DNA of 36,547 nt from an uncultured Lachnospiraceae bacterium (GCA_947177925.1 CAMWWJ010000002.1:1-36547); one strand, 5' to 3'. Numbered from the stretch's first letter, positions 16,209-26,579 are shown. The notes: generated by a model not told the origin, from the letters alone. Program-made: numbers and translations.

Positions 16209-17285
16209 ATGATAAAGCTGGTTATTTTTGATATAGATGGAGTCATAACCGATGGCTCCATTATTGTTGATGTAGCAGGAAGAGAGCAAAAAAAAATAAA
16301 TTTAAAAGATGTGGATGCCATTTTCCAGATAAAAAAGGATGGTTATCGGTTGGCTGCCATAACGGGAGAAGATTCAGAGATTGTAAATTATTTTGAGCAG
16401 AGATTCCCGTGGGATTATTTTTACAGAGGCAATAAGAGTAAGACGGATGCCATGAAAGAAATACAGCAGAAAGAGAATCTTTCAAGCAGGGAAATATGCT
16501 ACGTGGGAGATGGAAAGTATGATATAGCCCCCCTTGCTTATGCAGGGCTTGGAATCTGCCCAAGGGATGCCATTGACAAGGCAAAAGAGGCGGCAGATGT
16601 GATTTTACAAAAGGGTGGTGGACAAGGCTGTCTGTGGGAATTGATTGATATCTTAAAAAGATATAATAATAAAGAGGTTCCAGAAAACTATTTTTACCAA
16701 AGACTAGCTGAGCATACGAATATCTTCAAAGAAATGGGCTCTGATATGGAGCTGATACAAAAGGTAATGGGTCTGGCAGAAGATATTTATAACATTCTTC
16801 GAAACGGAGGAAGGCTGTTTTTATGTGGAAATGGAGGAAGTGCAGCAGATGCTCAGCATATTGCCACAGAGTTCATCAGCCGCTTCTTTCATGAGCGGCC
16901 CGCATTGAATGCAGAGGCGCTGACGGTAAATACATCTACCTTGACTGCAATCGGCAATGATTATAGCTATGAACGGATTTTTGTGAGGCAATTGGAAGCA
17001 AAAGCGCAGAAGGGCGATGTGCTGATTGGGATTTCCACCAGTGGGAAATCCAAGAATGTGATGGAAGCATTAAAATATGGAAGAGATCATGGAATGAAGA
17101 CTGCTATGTGGATGGGAAATTTTGATTCTGCACAGGTGAAAGAATTTTGTGATTATGTTATAAGAGTACCTTCTGATATTACCCCAAGGATACAGGAAGC
17201 CCATATTTTTATTGGACATACTCTGGCGGAATTTGTGGAACAGAAGGTTGTTTTGGAGGAAAATCGGGATGGTAAAAGTATCTGA
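16209..17285 (+). CDS. Fusion protein: KdsC/YrbI-like HAD phosphatase + GmhA-like SIS isomerase
   Basis: N-term FDIDGVITDGSIIVD...ITGEDSEIV...CYVGDGKYDIAPLAYAGLGICPRDA; C-term LFLCGNGGSAADAQHIATEFISRF...GISTSGKSKNVMEAL. Confidence 0.88.
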   Translation: MIKLVIFDIDGVITDGSIIVDVAGREQKKINLKDVDAIFQIKKDGYRLAAITGEDSEIVNYFEQRFPWDYFYRGNKSKTDAMKEIQQKENLSSREICYVGDGKYDIAPLAYAGLGICPRDAIDKAKEAADVILQKGGGQGCLWELIDILKRYNNKEVPENYFYQRLAEHTNIFKEMGSDMELIQKVMGLAEDIYNILRNGGRLFLCGNGGSAADAQHIATEFISRFFHERPALNAEALTVNTSTLTAIGNDYSYERIFVRQLEAKAQKGDVLIGISTSGKSKNVMEALKYGRDHGMKTAMWMGNFDSAQVKEFCDYVIRVPSDITPRIQEAHIFIGHTLAEFVEQKVVLEENRDGKSI

Positions 17286-19017
17286 TTATGTCATGGAGTT
17301 TCTAAAGGAAAAGGGGATAAAGGAAATCTTTATGCTGCCGGGTGGCGGCGCTATGCATCTGCTTGACTCTTTGGGAAAATCTGGCATTGAGTATATTTGT
17401 TTTCAACATGAACAGGGAGCTGCCATTGCGGCAGAAGCCTATGGGCAGCATACAAATGAACCGGGGTGTCTTTTGGTCACATCTGGTCCGGGCGCCACAA
17501 ATGCCATAACAGGTGTTACTGCAGGCTGGATCGATTCCACACCGATGTTTGTTATATCAGGGCAATCCAAAAGGGCGGATTTAGTGGGAGACAAGCAGGT
17601 TAGGCAGATTGGCTCGCAAGAAGTTCAGATAATTGATATGGTAAAACCCATTACCAAATATGCAGTGCAGATTATGGAACCGGCAGAGATTCGATATCAT
17701 TTGGAAAGAGCCTATTATGAATGTACTAACGGACGTCCGGGACCTGTATGGCTTTCCATTCCTTTAGATGTACAGGGAGCCATCATTGATGAAGTGAATC
17801 TGAAGGGATTTTTACCAGAGGAAGTCAGAAAAAGCTGTATTTCCAATGATGTTTTGAAGGTAGTGGATTTGTTAAAGGACGCAAAAGCGCCTCTGTTTAT
17901 AGCAGGGAACGGTATTAAGCTTTCTGGAGCAACGGAAATATTCTATCAGCTTTTAGAACAAATAAACGTGCCGGTTTTAACTACGTGGAAGACCATTGAC
18001 ATGTTTGCTGAGGATAATCCGGTTTATGTAGGACATCCGGGCATTATGGGCGATCGAGGAGCAAATAAAATTTTACAGAAAGCCGATTTGCTGATTTCGT
18101 TAGGAAGTCGGTTAGATACCAGCATTACTGCATTTAATGATGCACTTTTTGGAAAGAATGCGAAAAAAGTAATTGTAGATATAGATGTACACGAAATAAA
18201 CCGGATGCAAATGAAAAAGGAAGTGGAAATCGTTTCGGATGCAGGGGAGTTTCTAGCTTGTCTGACAGAGGTCATTGGGAAAGAAAGCTTACCGGACTGG
18301 AATGAATGGCTTACTTCTTGTAAGGAGCTTAGGGCTGGCTATCCACTTGTTACGGATAAGCACAGAGATACAGGAGATTATGTAAGCGCTTATTATTTTA
18401 TTGATGAACTTTGTAAGGTGCTTAGGGCAGATGATGTAATTGTACCGGAAAGCTCCGGTGGAGCAGGAGAAATTACTTATCAGGCATTTCAGATAAAAAA
18501 AGGACAGAAGATGAAAAATGCAGCAGGATTGGGATCTATGGGTTTTGGTCTGCCTTATTCCATTGGTTCCTGTATTGCCAATGACAAAAGGAGAACTGTT
18601 TTAATCAATGGAGATGGTGCGTTTACCTTAAATATTCAGGAATTAGAGACTATGCATCGATTAAAGCTGCCAATTAAGATGTTTATCTTAAGCAACGGCG
18701 GATATGCCAGCATAAGAAGCATGCAGCGGGGAAATTTTGAAGGCAGATATGTGGCGAGCAGTGAGGACAGCGGATTTACGATTCCGGATATCAGTGCAGT
18801 GGCAAAGGCTTATGGCTTTCAAACCTGTTCCATGAAAAGTAATGAAGAAATGCTTCAAATGCTGCCTAAGATTATGGCAGATGATGAGCCGTTGCTTTGT
18901 GAAGTGTTTGTTTCACCGGATGAAACGGTTTGGCCGAGAGTAAAGGCTGTAGTTCTGCCGGACGGGGGCATGAAGTCGGGAGAGCTGGAGAATATGTGGC
19001 CTTATGAAGAAGAATAA
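17269..19017 (+). CDS. Thiamine-pyrophosphate-dependent enzyme, acetolactate synthase-like
   Basis: ATG at 17269 with TTGGAGGAAAA upstream; FQHEQGAAIAAEAYG, LVTSGPGATNAITGV, NGDGAFTLNIQELETMHRLKLPIKMFILSNGGYASIR (TPP motif). Confidence 0.9.
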   Translation: MVKVSDYVMEFLKEKGIKEIFMLPGGGAMHLLDSLGKSGIEYICFQHEQGAAIAAEAYGQHTNEPGCLLVTSGPGATNAITGVTAGWIDSTPMFVISGQSKRADLVGDKQVRQIGSQEVQIIDMVKPITKYAVQIMEPAEIRYHLERAYYECTNGRPGPVWLSIPLDVQGAIIDEVNLKGFLPEEVRKSCISNDVLKVVDLLKDAKAPLFIAGNGIKLSGATEIFYQLLEQINVPVLTTWKTIDMFAEDNPVYVGHPGIMGDRGANKILQKADLLISLGSRLDTSITAFNDALFGKNAKKVIVDIDVHEINRMQMKKEVEIVSDAGEFLACLTEVIGKESLPDWNEWLTSCKELRAGYPLVTDKHRDTGDYVSAYYFIDELCKVLRADDVIVPESSGGAGEITYQAFQIKKGQKMKNAAGLGSMGFGLPYSIGSCIANDKRRTVLINGDGAFTLNIQELETMHRLKLPIKMFILSNGGYASIRSMQRGNFEGRYVASSEDSGFTIPDISAVAKAYGFQTCSMKSNEEMLQMLPKIMADDEPLLCEVFVSPDETVWPRVKAVVLPDGGMKSGELENMWPYEEE

Positions 19018-19030
19018 AAGGAGAAGGAAG

Positions 19031-20113
19031 ATGAAGGCAGATGTACATGGAAGCTGTGTCAGTTTTAGCATATTAAAGAAAGAGACGGAAGAGGGATGTC
19101 AGATTAAGTTAGAATGTTTAGATAATAATTTTTTCTTTTCCCATATTAACATTGCAGGTTCCATGGGAAATAGAATTGATGTAGAGCCTACAGAAGAGGA
19201 GTTATCTGTTTTTGAGGAGCACTTGAGAAGAAATTTGATAACAGATTTAAATAAAACGGTGGTTGAAGAATTATTGCTATCAGATGCAGAGTATCTGCTG
19301 GTAGACTTTTATGATTTTGCCAGAGTGCAATGGGCATACAGGGGAGGCAGCTTTACCCATACCGTTTTCTTAAACGAAGCAAAAGACTATTATCAAAAGG
19401 TCCAGGATCAGATGGAAGGACTGTTTCGCTGGATTAATCTTCCCACGTTTCTTTATTATGATAAGGTAGACGAATACTTCCGGATTATGGTAGAAAAATA
19501 TGGAAAAGAACATATTATTCTGAATCGTATATATTTTAACAGATATTATATAGACGAGAATCATACCTTAAAAGAGATTAGGAAGAATATTGACTGGGTA
19601 GGCAGTTATAGGGACAACGATGTAATACGCAGATTAGAGGAGCATGTGATAAAGAAGTTTGGAATTAAAAGCATAGATGTTTCTAAATATTTTGTTGCAG
19701 ATTACAATTTTGGAAAGGATATTCTGGCTGTGCATTATGAGGAGGAATACTATCATTTGGCAGGAAGGATTATATCCAAACTTATTTTAGGGGAACCGGT
19801 GGCTACAGATAAGCTGGATTTGGAAAGCTTTAAAGCAAAATTAGATTGGAATCAGCAGATTTTAGCAGGAGAATCGAAAGGATATTTGTCCTGTACCCAA
19901 TCAGTTTTTCACTTATATGAGCCATTAGATATGCTGTTGTCAGTACTGGAAAATGATGAAATTAATTCTTGTAAAGATGTAATTATTCGCTTGTATGAAT
20001 GGGTTTTTGAAGAACCGGAATATTTTTACAATCATGAAATTCCTGTAGAAGTTATTCAAAATAGACTTTTGGATAAATTTGACAGTTGGATTGCGGAAAA
20101 AAGTAAAAGCTAA
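19031..20113 (+). CDS. DUF6270-like protein
   Basis: ATG at 19031 with GGAGAAGGAAG upstream; N-terminal DVHGSCVSFSI resembles the GSCVSRD motif of DUF6270. Confidence 0.6.
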   Translation: MKADVHGSCVSFSILKKETEEGCQIKLECLDNNFFFSHINIAGSMGNRIDVEPTEEELSVFEEHLRRNLITDLNKTVVEELLLSDAEYLLVDFYDFARVQWAYRGGSFTHTVFLNEAKDYYQKVQDQMEGLFRWINLPTFLYYDKVDEYFRIMVEKYGKEHIILNRIYFNRYYIDENHTLKEIRKNIDWVGSYRDNDVIRRLEEHVIKKFGIKSIDVSKYFVADYNFGKDILAVHYEEEYYHLAGRIISKLILGEPVATDKLDLESFKAKLDWNQQILAGESKGYLSCTQSVFHLYEPLDMLLSVLENDEINSCKDVIIRLYEWVFEEPEYFYNHEIPVEVIQNRLLDKFDSWIAEKSKS

Positions 20114-20134
20114 CAGAAAAGGAATGCAAAGTCA

Positions 20135-21265
20135 ATGAGAAATGTTGATTCTAAAAACGAAACAGTTATTTTGTATGGGGCAGGTACCCAGAATCTTAGA
20201 ATGGCTTTTCAACCAATTACCTCTGCCGGATTTAAAGTCACGGCTATTGTGGATAAAGATGAAAAGAAACAGGGAACCTTGTTTTATGGCATTAGGATTA
20301 TAGCGCCCGAACAATTGCAGAAGTATGAAGAAAAACGGGAAAAATATCGAATTATTATAACCATACGTACGGAAGAAACAGTTTTGGAAGTGAAGAATGA
20401 GCTTTCCAGATTAAAGTATGCAGAGATTTATTCGTTCCATGAATTCATTGAATCAGAAAAGTTGAACGGCAAGGTAAAAAGATTTGCCTGTATCATGTTC
20501 CATTTGGTTGACCATTGCAATATGAGCTGTGTCCGTTGTTCTCATTTTTCACCCTTAGCGCCTAGAGATGGTTTCTATTTAGAGGAAGGGGTATTTGAAC
20601 GGGACTGCAAAAGATTGTCAGAATTAACAAAAGGAGATATAGACGAGATACAGCTATCAGGAGGAGAGCCTACGCTGCATCCAAAGGTTCATATCTTCCC
20701 ATATATTGTCAGGAAATATTTTCCGATGACGAAAATTATCATGATTACAAATGCAACGAGGATTCAGGATATGCAGGATGAATTTTTTCAGTCTTGTAGA
20801 GAGAATGATGTGGAATTATGGATATCCAAGTATCCGATAAAATTGGATTATAATAGCATTTTCCACAGCTTAAGGTCTAAAGGAATATCAGTTACATTTG
20901 GCAATACCGGCAACTCGGAAGACAAGCCAAAAGAAATGTGGGGGCTTCCTATGAGGTTGGAAGGCGGAATGGATAAACAGCACAATTTTGACTGCTGCCT
21001 TTGCATGCAGTATATTGTAAGAGATGGAATCATATACCCATGTGCGAATAGCGCATATATTGATTTATTTAATAATTATTTTCAAAAAGAGCTTCCCGGC
21101 CCTAAAGTAAATGGTGTAGATATTTATAAGGTAAATGATTTGGAGGAATTGACTGAAAAGATATCACAGGCTATACCTTTATGTGAATTTTGCGATGCAC
21201 AAAACCGTCTGCCGGGCATTCCATGGCGTGTATCCCAAAAAGAGATCAGCGAATGGATTATATAG
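20135..21265 (+). CDS. Radical SAM protein with N-terminal Rossmann-like module
   Basis: N-term VILYGAGTQNLRMA...VTAIVDKDEKKQGTLFYGIRIIAPEQL; CNMSCVRC (CxxxCxxC), QLSGGEPTLHP; C-terminal Cys cluster CCLCMQYI..IYPCANSA. Confidence 0.87.
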   Translation: MRNVDSKNETVILYGAGTQNLRMAFQPITSAGFKVTAIVDKDEKKQGTLFYGIRIIAPEQLQKYEEKREKYRIIITIRTEETVLEVKNELSRLKYAEIYSFHEFIESEKLNGKVKRFACIMFHLVDHCNMSCVRCSHFSPLAPRDGFYLEEGVFERDCKRLSELTKGDIDEIQLSGGEPTLHPKVHIFPYIVRKYFPMTKIIMITNATRIQDMQDEFFQSCRENDVELWISKYPIKLDYNSIFHSLRSKGISVTFGNTGNSEDKPKEMWGLPMRLEGGMDKQHNFDCCLCMQYIVRDGIIYPCANSAYIDLFNNYFQKELPGPKVNGVDIYKVNDLEELTEKISQAIPLCEFCDAQNRLPGIPWRVSQKEISEWII

Positions 21266-21288
21266 CAAATGAAGGGAGAAGCAGGAAC

Positions 21289-22437
21289 GTGAAGAGTTAT
21301 AAAAAAGGACATGAACTGGATGAATTGGCAAAGATTTGGCTGGATGACGATAATATTTTTTATGTATGGGGAGCAGCAATAGCAGGTACAAAATTTTTGC
21401 AGCAATATAAAGATGAAATTTGTATCAGGAAAGTTTTTGACAGTGATCCGGAAAAGCAAGGTAAAATGTTAGAGGACAGGGAGATTGTCCGGTTTGATCA
21501 AAATTGTATGGAGCCGGGCTCCAAGATTATTGTATGTACGAATTTTTACAGGGAAGTAAAGCAGGAATTGTTGCGGTATGGATTCAAGGAAAATATTGAT
21601 TTTATAGAGAGAAAGAAGTTTAAGGGCATAAGGTATTATTATAATGAAAATAAGGTCTATTTATATAGAGTTGACTTATCAGTTACGAATAAATGTACAT
21701 TGCGTTGTGAAAAATGTAATATGCTGATGCCATATTTTCATGCACCTCAGCATAAGAGCCTGGAAACGATAAAACAAGATCTGGATATGCTTTTTCGTTG
21801 GGTAGATGTAGTGGAACTTTTCGATATTTTAGGTGGGGAGCCATTGCTTTATCCTGATTTGGTGGAACTATTGCAATATATAAAAGAACACTATCAGGAA
21901 AAAATCGAAGCGATACATATGTTTACAAATGGCACATGTAATTTGAGTGAAGAGTTATTAAGAATCTCAAGAGAGATGTCAATTATTTACGATATAAGTG
22001 ATTATACTCAGGAGTTGCCACAGTTGACAGAACGAGTGGATGAATTTGAAAGTAAGTTGCAGGAGCATAAAATAGTAGCCAACAGGGATAAGCAGAAAAT
22101 TTGGTTGGATTTTGGTTATCCAGAGGTAAATCATGAAGACTATCCGGAAGAAAAGAGAATAGCCCATTTTCACGGCTGTGAGGCTACTTTTAGAGGACTG
22201 TATGACAAGAAGTTGTATTATTGCCATTTAGAAGCTAGTGCGGTGCAGGCAGGACTTTTTGAAGAAAGTGAAGATGACTTTGTGGAGTTGGACAAGTTAA
22301 GCGAAGAGAATAAGATTGAAGTGGTTGAGCTGGATCAGGGATATAGCCAAAAAGGTTATCCGGGTTTTTGTTTAAGATGCGACGGCTGTGGAAGCAAAAA
22401 GAGAATACCAGTGGCGAAGCAGAAGGGAAAAGGATGA
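21289..22437 (+). CDS. Radical SAM protein with N-terminal Rossmann-like module
   Basis: FYVWGAAIAGTKFLQQY...VFDSDPEKQGKMLEDREIV; CTLRCEKC, ILGGEPLLYPD; likely GTG start at 21289 (upstream GGGAGAAGCAGG), alternative ATG at 21253. Confidence 0.82.
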   Translation: MKSYKKGHELDELAKIWLDDDNIFYVWGAAIAGTKFLQQYKDEICIRKVFDSDPEKQGKMLEDREIVRFDQNCMEPGSKIIVCTNFYREVKQELLRYGFKENIDFIERKKFKGIRYYYNENKVYLYRVDLSVTNKCTLRCEKCNMLMPYFHAPQHKSLETIKQDLDMLFRWVDVVELFDILGGEPLLYPDLVELLQYIKEHYQEKIEAIHMFTNGTCNLSEELLRISREMSIIYDISDYTQELPQLTERVDEFESKLQEHKIVANRDKQKIWLDFGYPEVNHEDYPEEKRIAHFHGCEATFRGLYDKKLYYCHLEASAVQAGLFEESEDDFVELDKLSEENKIEVVELDQGYSQKGYPGFCLRCDGCGSKKRIPVAKQKGKG

Positions 22438-23876
22438 TGACAGAAAGCGAATATATCGTTGATACCTTTCAAAAGGCTTTTGGGAAAGACCGTTCTAAAC
22501 GGATATGTCTTTATGGAACAGGAAGATTTACAAAACTGCTGTTAGAGAGGCTTGAGGGTTTTCATATTGTGGGAGTGGCAGATTTTGGGTATGAAAAAAA
22601 TACGTGGGAGGGTTATCGGATTCTCTCAAAAGAAGATTTGGAAGAATGGATCGATATCCTTGTACTGATTGCGAATCCGGCAAATATACATTTAGTCTAT
22701 AAAAAGGTTAAGCAGCTTCCTGAGAAAATTAAAATCTATACGATAGAAAAAAGGGATGTCAGAGAGGAAGAGCAGTTTCATGAACAAGCAACATTACAGG
22801 AAGCAGCGGAATGTCTGAAGCAATATGCGATTTCAGAAGAAGACAAGCTTGTGTTGGAACGTTTTTTAGGAAAACTGTTATATGACACCGGATGTGAAAT
22901 ACATGATGTGTATTCATTTATAAATATTTTTGTAGCCCCATGGCTATTAAGTTATTTTGCGTGGTTCTTAAATAGAGTAAGAGAATCAAAGGCAGAGATA
23001 GTCCTGTTGCCATCTAGAGATGGCTATTTATTTTACAGGTTGTTTGGGCTTTTGCAGGATTGTGAATCGCTTCCGAAAGCAATATATTTTTATACTTCTA
23101 GAAGGTGCATAGCAGTGGCGTCTATTGAAAATGAACAAGATGTAGAAGTAATTGCCGGGCAGTTGTATAAAGGGAACAAAAGAACTTTTTTAGAAGAAAG
23201 ATTTGGCATTAAGGTTTCCTTGAAGGAGGAAGAACTTTTGCTGGACAATGTAGAACTGGCATTGCGTTATAAAGAGAAGATATTGGAAAAAGCCAGAATG
23301 GAACGGGCATGTTTAGAAACATACCTGCTAAAAGAGGGGATTGATAAAAGCAAAAATATATTGTTGTTTGATTTTGTAGGAAGGGGAACAATTCAGTACT
23401 GTTTGGAAAAAATCATGGGAAGATCACTGGATTGTCTGTATTATTTCAGAGTGCGGGATGAGGGCAGTATAGAAAGAGAACGAACAAATGGAGTTATATC
23501 TTACAGTGGGGAAGGAAGCCTCTATATGACAAAATTGTTCACACAGCGCAATCAAGTATTGTTCGAAGCAATTGTTACAGCACCTCATGGAATGGTAGAG
23601 AGAATTGGAAAAGATGGGAATCCTTTTTTCAGAAGAGAAAAAATTGATAAAAGTTATTTTGCTGAAGTAGAAAAAGCATGCATGGATTATTATAAGGAAA
23701 TGTGTTTGGGAAAAATATTACCGGAAGAAATAAATTTGGAACTGGTAGACCGAATGGTAGAACTGATTGAATACGATTGTATTTTCATTGATGAAAAGGT
23801 AAAGAGGTATTTTACAGTAGATGATCCCTATCAGAACATGCATACAAATCCATTTATGGAAGGGTTCATAAAGTAA
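22437..23876 (+). CDS. Rossmann-like module + uncharacterised 'SRDGY' domain protein
   Basis: ICLYGTGRFTKLLLERL...; LPSRDGYLFYRLFGLLQDC..YTSRRCIAVASI; LLFDFVGRGTIQYCLEK shared with the C-terminal half of 33524..35656. Confidence 0.65.
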   Translation: MTESEYIVDTFQKAFGKDRSKRICLYGTGRFTKLLLERLEGFHIVGVADFGYEKNTWEGYRILSKEDLEEWIDILVLIANPANIHLVYKKVKQLPEKIKIYTIEKRDVREEEQFHEQATLQEAAECLKQYAISEEDKLVLERFLGKLLYDTGCEIHDVYSFINIFVAPWLLSYFAWFLNRVRESKAEIVLLPSRDGYLFYRLFGLLQDCESLPKAIYFYTSRRCIAVASIENEQDVEVIAGQLYKGNKRTFLEERFGIKVSLKEEELLLDNVELALRYKEKILEKARMERACLETYLLKEGIDKSKNILLFDFVGRGTIQYCLEKIMGRSLDCLYYFRVRDEGSIERERTNGVISYSGEGSLYMTKLFTQRNQVLFEAIVTAPHGMVERIGKDGNPFFRREKIDKSYFAEVEKACMDYYKEMCLGKILPEEINLELVDRMVELIEYDCIFIDEKVKRYFTVDDPYQNMHTNPFMEGFIK

Positions 23877-23922
23877 GTACTATTGGATGGAAATAAATGC
23901 CAGGAGCAGAAAGGAAAAGAAA

Positions 23923-25035
23923 ATGGATAGTAAAAGCTTGGAGAAGGTTAAAGTGAGGACCTTGGAAGATGTATACAATTTTTCTTCCATTGTTTTATGG
24001 GGAGCTGGTTTTGCGTATGAGGATACTATTGAGCTAATTGGGAGAGGAAAAATAACTGCAGTTTTTGATAATGATCAAGAGAAGTGGGGAAAGACAATAT
24101 GTGGATTTCCTATTAAGTCTCCTGTGACAGATTTAAAAAAATATGTTACGAGGGATACAGCAGTTATTATTTCAACAAACGGATATCAATATGAGATTGC
24201 AACAGATTTAACAACGAATAAGGGAATCATGGAAAACCAGATTTTTTGTAATTCTAATAAGGTGGTAGAGAAATGGAGATATCGTCCGGAAATTATTTTA
24301 GGACATATGGAGCAGATTCAAAAAGTGTATGATAAATTAGCAGATAAGGAATCAAGAGAATATTATATTAGTTTTTTGAAAGCATGTCTGACAAGAAATC
24401 CATTTTTTTATAAGGATAATCCGAGATGCGTAAATAATTATGAATATAAAACGGAGCTTGCAAATCTGGGTCTGCATGGAGGAGAAGTTATTTTAGATTG
24501 TGGCGCATTCAATGGTGATACTGCAAGACTGTTCAGGAAAATTACAAATAACAATTGCGAAGTATATTGTTTTGAGCCAGTAACAGAAAACTATAATGAA
24601 ATGGTAGAATGGATCAAGAATGAACATATTGAAAAGGTTCATGCTATACATGTGGGAGTTGGTAAGGAAAAGTATGTAGATAAGGTTTATTCTACAGAAG
24701 AAAAAACAACAAAAGGAGCAGTGGGAACAAATCGGTTCAACAGCAATAGCCCGGTAGTCAGTGAAATACAGGTGGATTCCCTGGATAATATGCTGGGGGA
24801 AAAGAAAGTGGACTACATAAAAATGGATATTGAAGGAGCCGAAATGGAGGCATTAAGAGGCGGGACAAAAGTAATCGAAAGGAATCGCCCTCAGATGCTT
24901 ATTAGTGCATATCATAAGATTTCAGATATGTGGGAAGTTCCTGGATTTGTACTGGATCTTCATCCGGATTATCAAGTCTTTTTGGGGCATCAACCGCATG
25001 CGCCATATGAACCCGAATTTTTATTTATTTCATAG
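23923..25035 (+). CDS. FkbM family methyltransferase with N-terminal Rossmann-like module
   Basis: IVLWGAGFAYEDTIELI..AVFDNDQEKWGKTICGFPI; VILDCGAFNGDTARLFRKI...YCFEPV...VDYIKMDIEGAEMEALRGG. Confidence 0.85.
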   Translation: MDSKSLEKVKVRTLEDVYNFSSIVLWGAGFAYEDTIELIGRGKITAVFDNDQEKWGKTICGFPIKSPVTDLKKYVTRDTAVIISTNGYQYEIATDLTTNKGIMENQIFCNSNKVVEKWRYRPEIILGHMEQIQKVYDKLADKESREYYISFLKACLTRNPFFYKDNPRCVNNYEYKTELANLGLHGGEVILDCGAFNGDTARLFRKITNNNCEVYCFEPVTENYNEMVEWIKNEHIEKVHAIHVGVGKEKYVDKVYSTEEKTTKGAVGTNRFNSNSPVVSEIQVDSLDNMLGEKKVDYIKMDIEGAEMEALRGGTKVIERNRPQMLISAYHKISDMWEVPGFVLDLHPDYQVFLGHQPHAPYEPEFLFIS

Positions 25036-25058
25036 AATAGTTGAAAGGATAAAACGAT

Positions 25059-26564
25059 ATGACGGATAATCAGAATAATCCATTGGTAAGTGTAATAATG
25101 CCTTGCTATAATCATGAAAGATATGTGGGGCAATCTATTGAAAGTGTATTAAATCAAACATATGATAATATTGAATTTATTGTTCTGGACAATGGTTCTT
25201 CAGATCATTCTTATGATGTAATTAAAAAGTATGAAAGTCAAATAGATCAGATACTGCAATTTGACAAGAATGATATCAATCAGGCAGGTAGGGTGTTGTT
25301 AGAGCATTGTACGGGAAATTATATAGCCTTTATGACATCGGATGATATTTGGGAAAAAGAAAAAATAGAAAAGCAAATGAGCGTTCTGAAAAGCAATAAA
25401 AAGGTAAAGGCATGCTTTACATGGGTGAACATGGTTGATGAAAACATGAATATAATAGGTCAGGAAGGGGGCAATATATTCAGGCAGGCTAACAGGAGCC
25501 GCTATGAATGGATAAAAAGATTAGTGCTACAAGGCAACTGTTTGGCATTTCCGTCGGCAATAGTTGAGAAAGAGGCTTATTATGCTGCATTTGAAAGAAT
25601 AAAGCCGTTTTACCAGCTGGGTGATTTATTTATGTGGATACAAATGCTTATGGAAAATGATATATATATTGTTGAGGAACCACTGATAAGCTTTCGGTGG
25701 CATGCAAGAGGGGAGAATCAAAATACTAGTTCGCCAAACCAAAAGGTTGACATTAGAACAAGAAACGAGCAGGCTGTTATATTAGAAGCGGTAGTGGAAA
25801 ATATGGATGATGAAATATTTATCCATACCTTTGGTGACTATTTTAGAAATAAGAATGCCTGCTCAAAAGAGGAACTGCTTTGTGAGAAATTTTTTCTGTT
25901 GACTAAATTGGCAGAGAAGGCACCCTGCTATGGGCAATGTGCTATAAACTATTATTTCAGGCACAATAATTATAGTGTGGATAGCGGTTATAGCCTGATA
26001 AATATGCTGGATTCTCTTTATAATTATACGTATCTGGATTTTCAGGAGTATTGTGCAGGAGCAGGTATGAGCGCAATGGATTTTAAGATTCAGTACTTGG
26101 CAGAACAACAAAATTTATATTTAGATCGACAGAATTTGTATTTAGCTGTGATATGCTCATTACAAGAGGCAATGGATACAGATTTCAACAAAGAGCAAAG
26201 AACATTTTTCTATAGGCAGAGAGTCTATCAACGACTTCAGGATGGGCAGAAAAAGATTTTGGAAGTCGTGGCAGATTATTTAAGAGGAGTATTGACATTT
26301 ATTGAAAATGCCAATGATGATATATTAGAGAAAGAATATGGAAGTTTTATTCATAATGTGCAGGAGACGAAGGTTATCCTGCAGGAGTTGTGGAATATGC
26401 TTTTGCAGTTTGATTCTGATATAAATGAAGAAGAATGGAACAGATGTAAGGAAATATTGCAAAGGCAGCAGATAGAGGTTGAAGAATTCTGTGACCTGAT
26501 ACTACCGTTTTTAGTACGTCTGTATAATGTATTGCTTCAATATCTGCCACAACAGTCTGGATAA
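25059..26564 (+). CDS. Glycosyltransferase family 2 with long helical C-terminal extension
   Basis: PLVSVIMPCYNHERYVGQSIESVLNQTYDNIEFIVLDNGSSD...FMTSDDIW. Confidence 0.88.
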   Translation: MTDNQNNPLVSVIMPCYNHERYVGQSIESVLNQTYDNIEFIVLDNGSSDHSYDVIKKYESQIDQILQFDKNDINQAGRVLLEHCTGNYIAFMTSDDIWEKEKIEKQMSVLKSNKKVKACFTWVNMVDENMNIIGQEGGNIFRQANRSRYEWIKRLVLQGNCLAFPSAIVEKEAYYAAFERIKPFYQLGDLFMWIQMLMENDIYIVEEPLISFRWHARGENQNTSSPNQKVDIRTRNEQAVILEAVVENMDDEIFIHTFGDYFRNKNACSKEELLCEKFFLLTKLAEKAPCYGQCAINYYFRHNNYSVDSGYSLINMLDSLYNYTYLDFQEYCAGAGMSAMDFKIQYLAEQQNLYLDRQNLYLAVICSLQEAMDTDFNKEQRTFFYRQRVYQRLQDGQKKILEVVADYLRGVLTFIENANDDILEKEYGSFIHNVQETKVILQELWNMLLQFDSDINEEEWNRCKEILQRQQIEVEEFCDLILPFLVRLYNVLLQYLPQQSG

Positions 26565-26579
26565 TTGGAGTTGAATGAT

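Noticed and set aside
17269-19017. Calling the TPP enzyme a genuine acetolactate synthase (ilvB)
   Set aside because: It has the family motifs but sits in a sugar locus with no other branched-chain amino acid genes, so only the superfamily is assigned.
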